Shown here in pieces: positions 41,380 to 49,634 of a DNA stretch of 64,000 nt (positions are counted from its first letter, which is position 1; each line of letters starts with the position of its first letter). The translations under genes were made by a program, and so were the position numbers. A model generated the notes under the pieces. The model was not told the origin of the DNA. It saw only the letters and a list, made by a program, of their open reading frames with translations, and ran no database searches. The stretch is from Paenibacillus oleatilyticus (GTDB taxonomy: Bacteria > Bacillota > Bacilli > Paenibacillales > NBRC-103111): assembly GCF_018998565.1 (NCBI RefSeq), contig NZ_JAHNZO010000002.1, forward strand, positions 186,001-250,000, in the 5' to 3' direction.

Positions 41380-42462
41380 ATGAGCAGCATCATACAAGAG
41401 AGGTCTGCGCGAGCGGACCGGGCCGTGGCCGAAGGGCGTTTCCCCTTGGTGCTGCTGGGGCTGTTCGGAATTTTGCTCGGTTCGATCACACTTGCGGTTA
41501 TGCTGGGACCGGTTCGCATCGAACCGTCGACCGTCTGGAAGATTGCCTTCTCGCATATTCCCGGACTGGAGCGGTGGCTCGAGCCCGATTGGTCCAAGGC
41601 GCAGGGCAGTATCGTCTGGGATATCCGTTTTCCGCGCGTACTGCTCGGCGCCGTCGTCGGAGGCGGACTGGCTGTGGTGGGCACCGCGATTCAGGCATTG
41701 ACGCGCAACCCGCTGTCCGACCCGTATATTCTCGGAGTGTCCTCCGGGGCATCTGCTGCCGCGACGCTCGTCATTTTGTTCGGAGCTTTCCAGTTGTTCG
41801 GGCAGTATGCTTTATCGGTGTCAGCTTTTATCGGTTCGCTCATTGCCATCGTTCTGGTGTATATGCTGGCCCGTGTAGGAGGAGCGCTGTCCAATACCCG
41901 CTTGCTGCTCGCCGGTATTGCGGTGTCGATGATGCTGTCGGCTTTGACCAGCTTCATCGTCACGATGGCTCCCAAGGAAGAAGGCATCCGCTCGGCGATG
42001 TTCTGGATGATGGGAAGCCTGACCGGGGCCAAGTGGAGCTACTTGACGTTTCCGTCCTGTATTGTCGTCGCCGGTACGCTGTATCTGCTGCTCCAATACC
42101 GTTCGCTGAATGCGCTGCTTATGGGGGAAGAGACGGCCGTGACCTTGGGGGTGAACATGGATCGCTTCCGTAAAGTGCTGGTGATTCTCACCTCCTTGCT
42201 GACGGGGGTAATCGTTGCCGTGAGCGGAGCCATCGGGTTTATCGGCTTGATGATTCCGCACCTGGTCCGGCTGATGGTCGGTTCGGATCACCGCCGCGTT
42301 TTACCGGTCAGCGTTTTGCTCGGAGCCTCGTTTATGATCTGGGCCGACGTATTTGCGAGGCTCGTTATTGCGCCGGAGGAGCTTCCGGTGGGGATTGTGA
42401 CGGCGCTGTGCGGCGGACCGTTTTTCATTTGGCTGCTGCGCCGCAGCACATATTCATTCTAG
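41380..42462 (+). CDS. BtuC-type ABC permease (FecCD family)
   Basis: About 360 residues with ten TM helices. FecCD hallmarks: FPRVLLGAVVGGGLAVVGTA, QALTRNPLSDPYILGVSSGA, NTRLLLAGIAVSMMLSALTS, GAIGFIGLMIPHLVRLMVGS and EELPVGIVTALCGGPFFIWL. With the riboswitch upstream the substrate is most likely cobalamin or a precursor. AGAGGGGGAA precedes ATG 41380; a longer frame to 41323 runs through the terminator and is not used. Confidence 0.92.
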   Translation: MSSIIQERSARADRAVAEGRFPLVLLGLFGILLGSITLAVMLGPVRIEPSTVWKIAFSHIPGLERWLEPDWSKAQGSIVWDIRFPRVLLGAVVGGGLAVVGTAIQALTRNPLSDPYILGVSSGASAAATLVILFGAFQLFGQYALSVSAFIGSLIAIVLVYMLARVGGALSNTRLLLAGIAVSMMLSALTSFIVTMAPKEEGIRSAMFWMMGSLTGAKWSYLTFPSCIVVAGTLYLLLQYRSLNALLMGEETAVTLGVNMDRFRKVLVILTSLLTGVIVAVSGAIGFIGLMIPHLVRLMVGSDHRRVLPVSVLLGASFMIWADVFARLVIAPEELPVGIVTALCGGPFFIWLLRRSTYSF

Positions 42463-42479
42463 AGGGAGGGACCAAGAAG

Positions 42480-43286
42480 ATGAAGGTGGAGGTTCAGGGG
42501 CTCTCCTACGGTGTGAAGGGAGTGCCGATCATTCAAGGCGTGGACCTGCGGATTCAGCCGGGCGAATTCGTCGGCATTATCGGTCCGAACGGAAGCGGCA
42601 AATCGACGCTGCTCAAAAACATCTACCGTGTGCTGAAGCCCCAAGCGGGGTGGATTTCCTTGGACGGGCAGCAGCTGTCCGAGCTGACCCATAAGGAAAC
42701 CGCGCAGCGGATGGCTGTCGTCAGTCAAGAGACGTCGTCCGCGTTTGATTTTACGGTCCGGGATATCGTGCTCATGGGACGCCATCCGCATAAGCGGATG
42801 TTTGCCGCAGACACGCGGGAAGACGACGCCGTGGTCGACGAAGCGCTGGAGCGCGTGGGGATGGAAGCGTATGCGCGGCGGAGCTTCTCCAGCCTGTCCG
42901 GAGGAGAGAAGCAGCGCGTGCTGATCGCACGGGCGCTGGCACAGCAGTCGCCATTTTTGATCATGGACGAGCCGACAAACCACTTGGACATCCGGTACCA
43001 GCTGCAAATGATGGACTTGATCAAAATGCTCGGGATGACCGCCTTATCCGCGCTGCACGATCTGAACATGGCCTGTTATTTCTGCGACCGGCTCATTGTG
43101 ATGAATGAGGGCAAAGTGTACGCTTCGGGCACGCCCGAAGAAGTGATGTCGGCGGAGCTGCTGCGCCAGGTGTTCGGCGTGAGCGCGCAGTTGGCCGTAC
43201 ATCCGGTGACCCGGAAGCTCAGCATTACGTATTTTCCCGAATCGCTGCTATCTCATTTGATACAAAAAGGAGCTTTAATTTCATGA
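42480..43286 (+). CDS. BtuD-type ABC ATPase
   Basis: 268 residues. Walker A GPNGSGKST, Q-loop in VVSQETSSAFDF, signature LSGGEKQRVLIARALAQ, Walker B FLIMDEPTNHLDI and switch His in LSALHDLNMA are all intact. It energises the preceding permease. ATG 42480 follows AGAGGGAGGG. It overlaps the binding-protein gene by ATGA. Confidence 0.93.
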   Translation: MKVEVQGLSYGVKGVPIIQGVDLRIQPGEFVGIIGPNGSGKSTLLKNIYRVLKPQAGWISLDGQQLSELTHKETAQRMAVVSQETSSAFDFTVRDIVLMGRHPHKRMFAADTREDDAVVDEALERVGMEAYARRSFSSLSGGEKQRVLIARALAQQSPFLIMDEPTNHLDIRYQLQMMDLIKMLGMTALSALHDLNMACYFCDRLIVMNEGKVYASGTPEEVMSAELLRQVFGVSAQLAVHPVTRKLSITYFPESLLSHLIQKGALIS

Positions 43287-44290
43287 AACGCATCTTAGCT
43301 AGCACAATATCCTTGCTGTTCGTTTGTTCGCTGCTTCTCTTGGCCGCTTGCGGTCAAACGACGTCGATAAACCCGGCGGCAAGCGGGGACACCCCGCAGA
43401 ACGGTACGCCCAAGCCTGCGCCCTACAGCCCCGTGACGATAGAAAATATGGGCCGCACGCTCACCTTCAAGGAAGCGCCCAAGCGGGCCGTCAGCTTAAA
43501 CCAGCATACGACGGAAATAATGCTGTCGCTCGGCCTGGAGAAGTCGATGGTCGGCACCGCATATATGGACGACGAGATTCTCCCGGAACTGAAGGAGAAG
43601 TACGCCGCCATTCCGGTATTGGCCGACAAATATCCTTCACTGGAAGTGCTGCTCGGTGCGGAGCCGGATTTTGTCTACGGCCGGAAAAGCGCTTTTGCCG
43701 AAAAAGGCGTCGGCACCGTCGAAGCGTTGAAGGAAAAAGGAATCGAGGCTTATGTGGCCAAAGGGACGTACGTGCCGTTCGGCACGCTGGAGGACGTGTA
43801 CGAGGATATTTCGAATATCGGGCGGATATTCAACGTGCAGGCCAAAGCCGACGCGCTCGTCAAGTCGATGAAAGCGAAAGTCAAAGAGATTCAAGCGAAG
43901 GTCGGGAAGCCCGAGAAGCCGTTACGGATATTTGCTTTTGATAGCGGACAGGACACGGCTTATACGGCGGGCAAGTCGTTGTCGACTGAGTTGATCCAGC
44001 TTGCGGGCGGCAAAAATATATTCGACGATGTCGAAAAAGGATGGGCGAAGGTCAGTTGGGAGGAAGTCGTCAAGCGTGATCCGGAGGTTATTCTGATTTT
44101 CGACTACGACAAGCCGTCGGCCGCGGAGAAGATTAAGTTTCTGCAAAGCCTTCCGGCCTTGGCGAACGTAACGGCCATCAAGAACAACAAGTTCGTTATT
44201 ATGCCGCTTTCCGATGTGTTTGAGGGGGTAAGAAACACGACGGCTTTGGAAAAAATGGCGAAGGGTTTTTATCCCGAAAAATTTAATTAA
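43283..44290 (+). CDS. BtuF-type substrate-binding lipoprotein
   Basis: 335 residues. A lipoprotein signal ends LLLLAACGQ. The two lobes (VTIENMGRTLTFKEAPKRAV, FVYGRKSAFAEKGVGTVEAL and LIQLAGGKNIFDDVEKGWAK) joined by a long helix are typical of class III binding proteins (PF01497). With the riboswitch the ligand is most likely a corrinoid. It ends 22 bp before the methyltransferase gene. Confidence 0.9.
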   Translation: MKRILASTISLLFVCSLLLLAACGQTTSINPAASGDTPQNGTPKPAPYSPVTIENMGRTLTFKEAPKRAVSLNQHTTEIMLSLGLEKSMVGTAYMDDEILPELKEKYAAIPVLADKYPSLEVLLGAEPDFVYGRKSAFAEKGVGTVEALKEKGIEAYVAKGTYVPFGTLEDVYEDISNIGRIFNVQAKADALVKSMKAKVKEIQAKVGKPEKPLRIFAFDSGQDTAYTAGKSLSTELIQLAGGKNIFDDVEKGWAKVSWEEVVKRDPEVILIFDYDKPSAAEKIKFLQSLPALANVTAIKNNKFVIMPLSDVFEGVRNTTALEKMAKGFYPEKFN

Positions 44291-44311
44291 AAAACGTCAG
44301 GAGGAGCGGCG

Positions 44312-45403
44312 TTGACCACAACGGAATGCTCATTTTGCCATTATATTTACGACGAGTGGTTCGGCGATTGCCGCAACGGCGTGCCTGCGGGCGTGGCGAT
44401 CGGGGCTTTGGCGGGAACGGTCTGCTCGCGATGCGGCCTCCAGGGCGTGCGGCATGAGCCTCGGGCCAACGCGCCGTATGCGGGGCTGGAAGCGGAGCTG
44501 TACGACCAGTTCGCCGAGAAAGCCGGCATCGTCTTTGCCCGCGACTGGATCATGGGCACCGCCGCCGGCTTCTTCGAGCCGCCCAGCGTGCTGGAGTTGG
44601 GCACCGGCACCGGCCGGATCGCGGTCGAGCTGGCGCAGCACGGCATCCGGGTATGCGGCGTGGACCGGAGTCCGGACATGCTGAAGCTCGCGGAAACGAA
44701 GCGTCAGCGCGTGCTTAAGGACCGTGCAGACACGCTGGAGCTGGTGGAGCAGGATATGCTGGAGCTGGAGCTCGCCGAGACGTTCACGCACGTTCTGTGC
44801 CCCGAGGGAATTATCCAGCATGTAACCCGGATGAGCGAGCACCGGACTGTGCTCGGGAACATCCGAAAGCATCTGGTTCCCCAAGGGCTGCTTGCCGTGG
44901 AGCTGCTGCTGCCGCCCGTGCAAGCGAGCTGGAAAACGGTGCAGCGTAAGGTGCTGCCGAAGGACAAAATCGTCTACAAGCACGTGGAAGGGGAAACATC
45001 GCTGCGGCGTCAAATCTACCGGCTAACCGTTACCTACGAAACGTTCGTGCAAGGCTTGGAGCAGCCCAGATACCGGGTGGAACGGGAATTGGCCCTGATG
45101 ACGCCGAAGGAACTCGTGCTGCTGCTGGAGTCGGAGGGCTTCGAGGTGGTCGGCCTCGTAGAAAACGAAGGCAGCGGCAAGCCATGGAGCACGGTGCTTC
45201 CGAGCGGACTTGACCGGGTCGTGTCCGATCTGAAGCCGGACGAAACCTTGGAGACGCTGGAAGCCGAAGGGCGTCTCGGCTCGACGACGCTTCCCTACAC
45301 GCCGGAGGCATGGCGCGCAGGAAGCTTTCCGGTCGGAACGGACGCCGGAATGAACGTGCACGCGGCGGCTGCGTCCTTCACGATCCTGGCGAAAAAGCGC
45401 TGA
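44312..45403 (+). CDS. Rubredoxin-like domain fused to SAM-dependent methyltransferase
   Basis: 363 residues. Residues 5-52 read CSFCHYIYDEWFGDCRNGVP, then AGV, then CSRCGLQGVRHEP, the rubredoxin signature (CxxCxyiYD...Gd...GvpaG...CxxCG). Residues ~70-230 are a class I methyltransferase (VLELGTGTGRIAVELAQHGI, GVDRSPDMLKLAE, VEQDML). The C-terminal ~130 residues are unassigned. TTG 44312 follows CAGGAGGAG. Being last in the B12-regulated operon suggests action on corrinoid or on a B12-dependent process. Domain identities are firm; the role is inferred. Confidence 0.85.
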   Translation: MTTTECSFCHYIYDEWFGDCRNGVPAGVAIGALAGTVCSRCGLQGVRHEPRANAPYAGLEAELYDQFAEKAGIVFARDWIMGTAAGFFEPPSVLELGTGTGRIAVELAQHGIRVCGVDRSPDMLKLAETKRQRVLKDRADTLELVEQDMLELELAETFTHVLCPEGIIQHVTRMSEHRTVLGNIRKHLVPQGLLAVELLLPPVQASWKTVQRKVLPKDKIVYKHVEGETSLRRQIYRLTVTYETFVQGLEQPRYRVERELALMTPKELVLLLESEGFEVVGLVENEGSGKPWSTVLPSGLDRVVSDLKPDETLETLEAEGRLGSTTLPYTPEAWRAGSFPVGTDAGMNVHAAAASFTILAKKR

Positions 45404-45423
45404 TTCGGCTGTATCTATACATG

Positions 45424-45457
45424 ATCCTTGTCGAAGACGGCAGGGATTATTTTTTTT
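45424..45457 (+). terminator. Terminator of the B12 operon
   Basis: ATCCTTGTCG pairs with CGGCAGGGAT around AAGA, then TTATTTTTTTT. A closely related sequence occurs at 47006-47040. Confidence 0.85.
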
Positions 45458-45576
45458 GCAAATGTTTTTCGTTAGAAAAGATAGCCCCGGCGAGTCATAG
45501 GCACAGGTACTTAATTTATGTTTAGATGAAGGAGCGTGGTTATACGCTGATTACATATCCGGGAGGATTTTTCTCA

Positions 45577-46425
45577 TTGTATAAGCATTTGAAGAGTTTG
45601 ATTTTGATCATTCCTACATTGACCATCGGGATATGGGAATATACCCGGCATGAGTTTTTGCTTCCTTACATTTCGATGGATTTGGGCAACTGGCTGGCGC
45701 CTTTGCTCGTTTACCTTGTCACGATGACGCTGCTTCGGAAGCTGTTTGCGCTGATGGAGCAGTTGCAGGAGCAGCTGCAGCAGGAGCGGGCGGCGAAGGC
45801 GGCCTTGGAGGAACGGGAGAGAGTGGCTTCGGAGCTTCACGACGGCATCGCCCAATCGTTATTTCTGTTATCGGTCCGCGTGGACCGGATGGAGCAAAGC
45901 CATGCAGTTCCGATGGGCGAGCTGTATCAAAGCTTGCGGAAAACCGTGCACGAAGTGAACGACTATGTCCGCCAGGCGATCGACGGCTTGCGGTATCCGG
46001 CCGCGCCGCAAGCGCAGCCGTGGATGGAGTCCGTCCAGCACCTGATTGCGGATTTCAGGAAAGATACCGGCATCGCCGTCCGCCTGGAATGGAAGCTGTC
46101 CGAGGAGCGCATGACCGTAAAAGAAAAGGTGGAGCTGTACGCTACGCTTCGCGAGGCTTTAATCAATGTCTTCAAGCATGCAGGGGCGACGAACGTCTGG
46201 ATACAAGGCAAGGACGCCCCCGGAGCGGGTGACGGCTGGAGGTGCACGGTTGCGGACGACGGCCAAGGCTTCGTATTCGATCCGCTGTCGAAGAAGAACG
46301 GCTACGGCTTGAAAATCATCCAAGACCGCGCGGCCAAGATGGGCTGGACGTTCGCTCTCCGCAGAGAGAACGGGCACACCGTGCTGGTCGTGAACAAGCC
46401 GGATGACGCAGCATTCAGGCATTAA
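45577..46425 (+). CDS. NarL-type sensor histidine kinase without adjacent regulator
   Basis: About 282 residues. Two short hydrophobic segments at the N-terminus (LILIIPTLTIGIW and LAPLLVYLVTMTLLR), a coiled-coil (LFALMEQLQEQLQQERAAKA), HisKA_3 with ELHDGIAQSLFLLSVRVDR (phospho-His in LHDG) and a HATPase_c (LREALINVFKHAGATNVW, VADDGQGF, GYGLKIIQDRAAKMG). TTG 45577 is taken as start as GGGAGGA lies 9 nt upstream; ATG 45526 is also in frame but has no site. No response regulator gene is near. Confidence 0.8.
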   Translation: MYKHLKSLILIIPTLTIGIWEYTRHEFLLPYISMDLGNWLAPLLVYLVTMTLLRKLFALMEQLQEQLQQERAAKAALEERERVASELHDGIAQSLFLLSVRVDRMEQSHAVPMGELYQSLRKTVHEVNDYVRQAIDGLRYPAAPQAQPWMESVQHLIADFRKDTGIAVRLEWKLSEERMTVKEKVELYATLREALINVFKHAGATNVWIQGKDAPGAGDGWRCTVADDGQGFVFDPLSKKNGYGLKIIQDRAAKMGWTFALRRENGHTVLVVNKPDDAAFRH

Positions 46426-46479
46426 GGGAGTAAGCCGGACGGAAGGACGCTGAAGCCGGTCGTCCACCGTTTGTTCATA

Positions 46480-46523
46480 AAAAAGGCGGAAAATTGACTC
46501 AAAGGGGTCATTTTTCGCCTTTT
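46480..46523 (+). terminator. Terminator of the orphan kinase gene
   Basis: AAAAGGCGGAAAATTGACTC pairs with GGGGTCATTTTTCGCCTTTT with few mismatches and ends in T's. Confidence 0.85.
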
Positions 46524-46584
46524 ATCGTTCGTTATAATAAGGACGAGGGTTCGCGAAAAGAACAGAGTGCAGGGAGGCAGCCTT

Positions 46585-46923
46585 ATGCAGCGTAGAAATG
46601 TCGAAGGGATTAAGAAATTCAGCGAGCAAAAGACGGTAGAGGCGTACCGCAAGGCCGCATCGGCCATTGAACGGTTGAGGAAGGAAAAGCTGAAGATTAA
46701 TTTCAATACCGTATCGATCGAGGCTGGCGTGTCCAAGCCATTTCTGTATACCCATCCTGAGCTTCGCGACAAGATCGAATGGCTGCGCAGGCAAGAGCAG
46801 ACGGAGACGAGCGAGAAATGCAGGCTGACGCAGCGGCTGGAGGAAGAGAACGAGAGGTTGCGAAAAGAAGTGCGGAGACTGCACGAAATTCTGAGAAAAT
46901 CGAAGATACCCGTTGTTATTTAA
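46585..46923 (+). CDS. DUF6262 / Tn554 TnpC-like protein
   Basis: About 112 residues. KAASAIERLRKEKLKINFNT, VSIEAGVSKPFLYTHPELRD and a C-terminal coiled coil (LEEENERLRKEVRRLHEIL) match the small TnpC-like partners of Tn554-type recombinases (DUF6262). The TnpA/TnpB recombinases are absent, so it is a solo gene, either a relic or a domesticated DNA-binding protein. GGGAGG lies 7 nt before ATG 46585. Confidence 0.75.
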   Translation: MQRRNVEGIKKFSEQKTVEAYRKAASAIERLRKEKLKINFNTVSIEAGVSKPFLYTHPELRDKIEWLRRQEQTETSEKCRLTQRLEEENERLRKEVRRLHEILRKSKIPVVI

Positions 46924-47005
46924 AGTAAATGACGTGTTTGTTCATTATTTTATCAATATATTAGCCCTGGGGAGTCATTTTGAACGAAAACGACTTCTAT
47001 ACAAT

Positions 47006-47040
47006 AATTCTTGTCGCTTGCGGCAAGGATTATTTTTTTT
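47006..47040 (+). terminator. Terminator or attenuator before the oxidase-like operon
   Basis: AATTCTTGTCG pairs with CGGCAAGGAT around CTTG, followed by TTATTTTTTTT. It ends 21 bp before the start of the bd-like subunit and may end the 46585 transcript or attenuate the oxidase operon. It is similar in sequence to 45424-45457. Confidence 0.75.
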
Positions 47041-47061
47041 ACGGAAAGGGAGTGCGGGAAG

Positions 47062-48381
47062 GTGGAATTTCCGACAATCGATTTCGGTTGGGTCGGCAAC
47101 GGCAACCTGATCGGCATGATGGCGGTGCTGCACGTCATGATCAATCATGCCGTCGCTATCGGCGGGTCCGTTCTTATGGTATCCATGGAGTACGCTGCTT
47201 TCAAACGAGGGAACGAAAGGCTGGAGGCGTACGCCAGATGGCTGAGCAAATGGATTCTGATCATCACCACGACGGCGGGAGCGATGACGGGAGTAGGCAT
47301 TTGGTTCACAACGACCGTTATACTGCCGAATGCAATCGGCTCGCTGCTGCGCATTTTTCATTGGGCTTGGTTTACGGAATGGCTGGTGTTCGTATCGGAA
47401 GTCGTATTGCTGTTGACGTATTTTTACACATGGGACCGCTGGAAGGGAGAGAAGAAAAAGCTGCATTTGTGGACCGGCCTTGCACTGTGCATCATGTCCT
47501 GGTTCACAATGGTAATCATTACCGGCATTTTGGCTGCCCAGATCAATCCAGGCGATTGGGTCGAGACGCTGTCGTTCTGGAGCGCATTTTTGAATACGAC
47601 TTGGGTGCCTTCCACGTTGTTCCGCACCTTCGCCGCCATCACGCTGGGGGTTGCGGTACTGACGCCACTGAACCGGTGGTTTGTAAAAGACTCGCTTGAC
47701 CGCCACATCGTCTTGAAGCTGTACGGCAAATGGCTCGTCGTTTCTGTGCCGCTGATGCTCGCATCCGGGTGGTGGTATCTAAAGACGCTGCCCGATCAAG
47801 CGCAAACGCTGGTCGTCTGGGCGTCGGGCATGAGCGACTTTACGTTCGCCTTTATCAACGTGCTCGGCCTGCTGCTTATGTTCGTGCTCGGCGTCATGCT
47901 GATGGATGGCCGGACGAAGTACCCGGTTGCGCTAACCGTATTCACGGCGGCGTTCTCGCTGCTGCTGATTACCGAGTTCGAGATCGTCCGGGAAAATATT
48001 CGCAAGCCGTATGTCATTTACAATTACATGTACGCCAACGGCGTGCTGAAAACGGATGTCGAGCGGTTTCGCAAGGATGGCGCGCTGGCGCAAGCGAAGC
48101 TATCTCCCGTCCGGGAGGTGACGGAGGCGAACAAGCTCCAGGCCGGGGAAGAGCTGTTCCGCATGCAGTGCATCGCCTGTCACAGCATCGATGGTCCGCG
48201 GCGCAGCCGGGTCATGACGGAAAGAGCGAAGGGCTGGAGCGAGGAAGCGCTGGCGTCCTTCATTCCGCAGATGCACAATATCCGTCCGGTCATGCCGCCG
48301 TTTGCGGGAACGGACGAGGAGGTCAAGGCGCTGGCCGCCTATATTCACAAGATGGTTTCGGAGAGGAACGGTGCAGAGTGA
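47062..48381 (+). CDS. Cytochrome bd-superfamily-like subunit I with fused cytochrome c domain
   Basis: 439 residues. Residues ~1-330 form eight or nine TM helices with CydA-like layout (NGNLIGMMAVLHVMINHAVA with a likely heme His, TGVGIWFTTTVILPNAIGSL, FTEWLVFVSEVVLLLTYFYT). After the last helix, ~355-439 is a class I cytochrome c with CIACHS (CxxCH) and an axial Met in RPVMPPFAGT. GTG 47062 has GGGAG 9 nt upstream. It resembles the cytochrome-c-bearing lineages of the bd oxidase superfamily rather than classical CydA. Overlaps the next gene. Confidence 0.8.
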   Translation: MEFPTIDFGWVGNGNLIGMMAVLHVMINHAVAIGGSVLMVSMEYAAFKRGNERLEAYARWLSKWILIITTTAGAMTGVGIWFTTTVILPNAIGSLLRIFHWAWFTEWLVFVSEVVLLLTYFYTWDRWKGEKKKLHLWTGLALCIMSWFTMVIITGILAAQINPGDWVETLSFWSAFLNTTWVPSTLFRTFAAITLGVAVLTPLNRWFVKDSLDRHIVLKLYGKWLVVSVPLMLASGWWYLKTLPDQAQTLVVWASGMSDFTFAFINVLGLLLMFVLGVMLMDGRTKYPVALTVFTAAFSLLLITEFEIVRENIRKPYVIYNYMYANGVLKTDVERFRKDGALAQAKLSPVREVTEANKLQAGEELFRMQCIACHSIDGPRRSRVMTERAKGWSEEALASFIPQMHNIRPVMPPFAGTDEEVKALAAYIHKMVSERNGAE

Positions 48382-49400
48382 ACGCCTATTTGACCGCCAA
48401 ATCGCCAGTACCCAACGATCTGGGGCTGGCCATTCCGGGCGACCTGCCATTTTTCGAAGTGCTGATGGTCGTCGGCTTTATTCTTCATATCATTTTCGTC
48501 AACATTCTGGTAGCCGGCTCTGTGTCCGCGGTGTATAACGAGCTGAAAGGCATCGTCCGCAAGGATGCGGTTCTGGACCGCCTGGCGCAGCATATGGCGA
48601 CGCACGTGTCGATTGTCAAAAGCATCGCCGTCGTGCTCGGCATTGCGCCGCTGCTGATCATCAGCACCATTTACACCCAGTTTTTTTATCCGTCGACGAT
48701 CCTGATCGGCAAAATGTGGCTGCTGCTCATCCCGCTGCTGACTGTCGCGTTTCTGGCACTGTATGTCTATAAATTCACATGGGAACGCTGGCAGAAGCGC
48801 AAGGCGCTGCATCTTGGCTTCGGCCTATTCGGCACGTTGATCCTGCTGTTCGTACCGCTGCTGTTCATCACGAACGTGACCTCGATGCTCCATCCCGAGC
48901 TGTGGGACCCGGAGCGCGGCTTCTGGCGCTCGCTGTTCGCGTATCCGACCATCTGGCAGCGCTACCTTCACTTTATGGCGGCGAGCTTTACGATGCTCGG
49001 CCTGTTCCTGTACGGGTGGGCGAGACGCCGCGAGCGGAACGGCGCCGGAGCGGTCACGGAGGCGGCCAAGCGCTACGGCAAAACGATGGCGGCAGGCTTC
49101 ACGCTGCTTCAACTGCTTGCAGGACCGCTGCTGCTGCTTAGCATGGACGGACGTGTCCGCCATGCGTTTATGGGCGGATCTGCGTTCCATACCGCGCTGC
49201 TCGCTACCGCGGTGCTGCTGGCTATCGGCTTATGCTGGCTGCTGGTCCGCCTGGTCAGGCAGGATGGGCGAAGGCTGTTCGCCGCCACCGTTACCGTGCT
49301 GCTGATCGTACTGACACTGATGAGCTGGATCCGGCACGAGGTGAGGGAGATTTACTTGCAGCCGTACATGGAGGAATCGCCGCGCACTGTACAAAAATAA
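48378..49400 (+). CDS. Cytochrome bd-superfamily-like subunit II (paralogue of the preceding subunit)
   Basis: About 340 residues, eight or nine TM helices. It can be aligned by eye with the first subunit over its membrane part: VVGFILHIIFVNILVAGSVS against MAVLHVMINHAVAIGGSVLM, and VYKFTWERWQKRKALHLGFG against FYTWDRWKGEKKKLHLWTGL. It lacks the cytochrome c tail. GTG 48378 overlaps the upstream stop. The pair probably forms a heterodimeric heme-containing membrane complex acting in respiration; electron donor and acceptor are unknown. Confidence 0.75.
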   Translation: MNAYLTAKSPVPNDLGLAIPGDLPFFEVLMVVGFILHIIFVNILVAGSVSAVYNELKGIVRKDAVLDRLAQHMATHVSIVKSIAVVLGIAPLLIISTIYTQFFYPSTILIGKMWLLLIPLLTVAFLALYVYKFTWERWQKRKALHLGFGLFGTLILLFVPLLFITNVTSMLHPELWDPERGFWRSLFAYPTIWQRYLHFMAASFTMLGLFLYGWARRRERNGAGAVTEAAKRYGKTMAAGFTLLQLLAGPLLLLSMDGRVRHAFMGGSAFHTALLATAVLLAIGLCWLLVRLVRQDGRRLFAATVTVLLIVLTLMSWIRHEVREIYLQPYMEESPRTVQK

Positions 49401-49515
49401 TGCCGGGGAAGGCTGCCGTGGAGGCGGCGTTTAGTAATAAGTAATCGGAAAAGGGCCATAGCAGGCTCTTTTCCATTACAACCTGTGATACCTGTAAAAA
49501 TAAAGCACAGCGGGG

Positions 49516-49594
49516 TTGTATATAATTGCCAATCTGCTATAATAATATTGTTTCGTGCGAAACAAAAATACCGATATTGTTTTGTTCGAAACAA
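49516..49594 (+). promoter_or_regulatory. Promoter and two MarR-type operators of the monooxygenase gene
   Basis: TTGTAT (49516-49521) and TATAAT (49538-49543) are spaced by 16 bp. Directly downstream lie two 18-bp palindromes, TTGTTTCGTGCGAAACAA (49548-49565) and TTGTTTTGTTCGAAACAA (49577-49594), centred 29 bp apart. The second is identical to the site in the marR promoter (51158-51175). Repressor binding would block initiation and elongation. Confidence 0.8.
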
Positions 49595-49634
49595 AAAATT
49601 CGTAACGGCAGTTGGAGAAAAGGAGAGGATACGA

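Noticed and set aside
45526..45577. ATG 45526 as start of the orphan kinase
   Set aside because: In frame but without a ribosome binding site; TTG 45577 has GGGAGGA at good distance. The choice is not certain.
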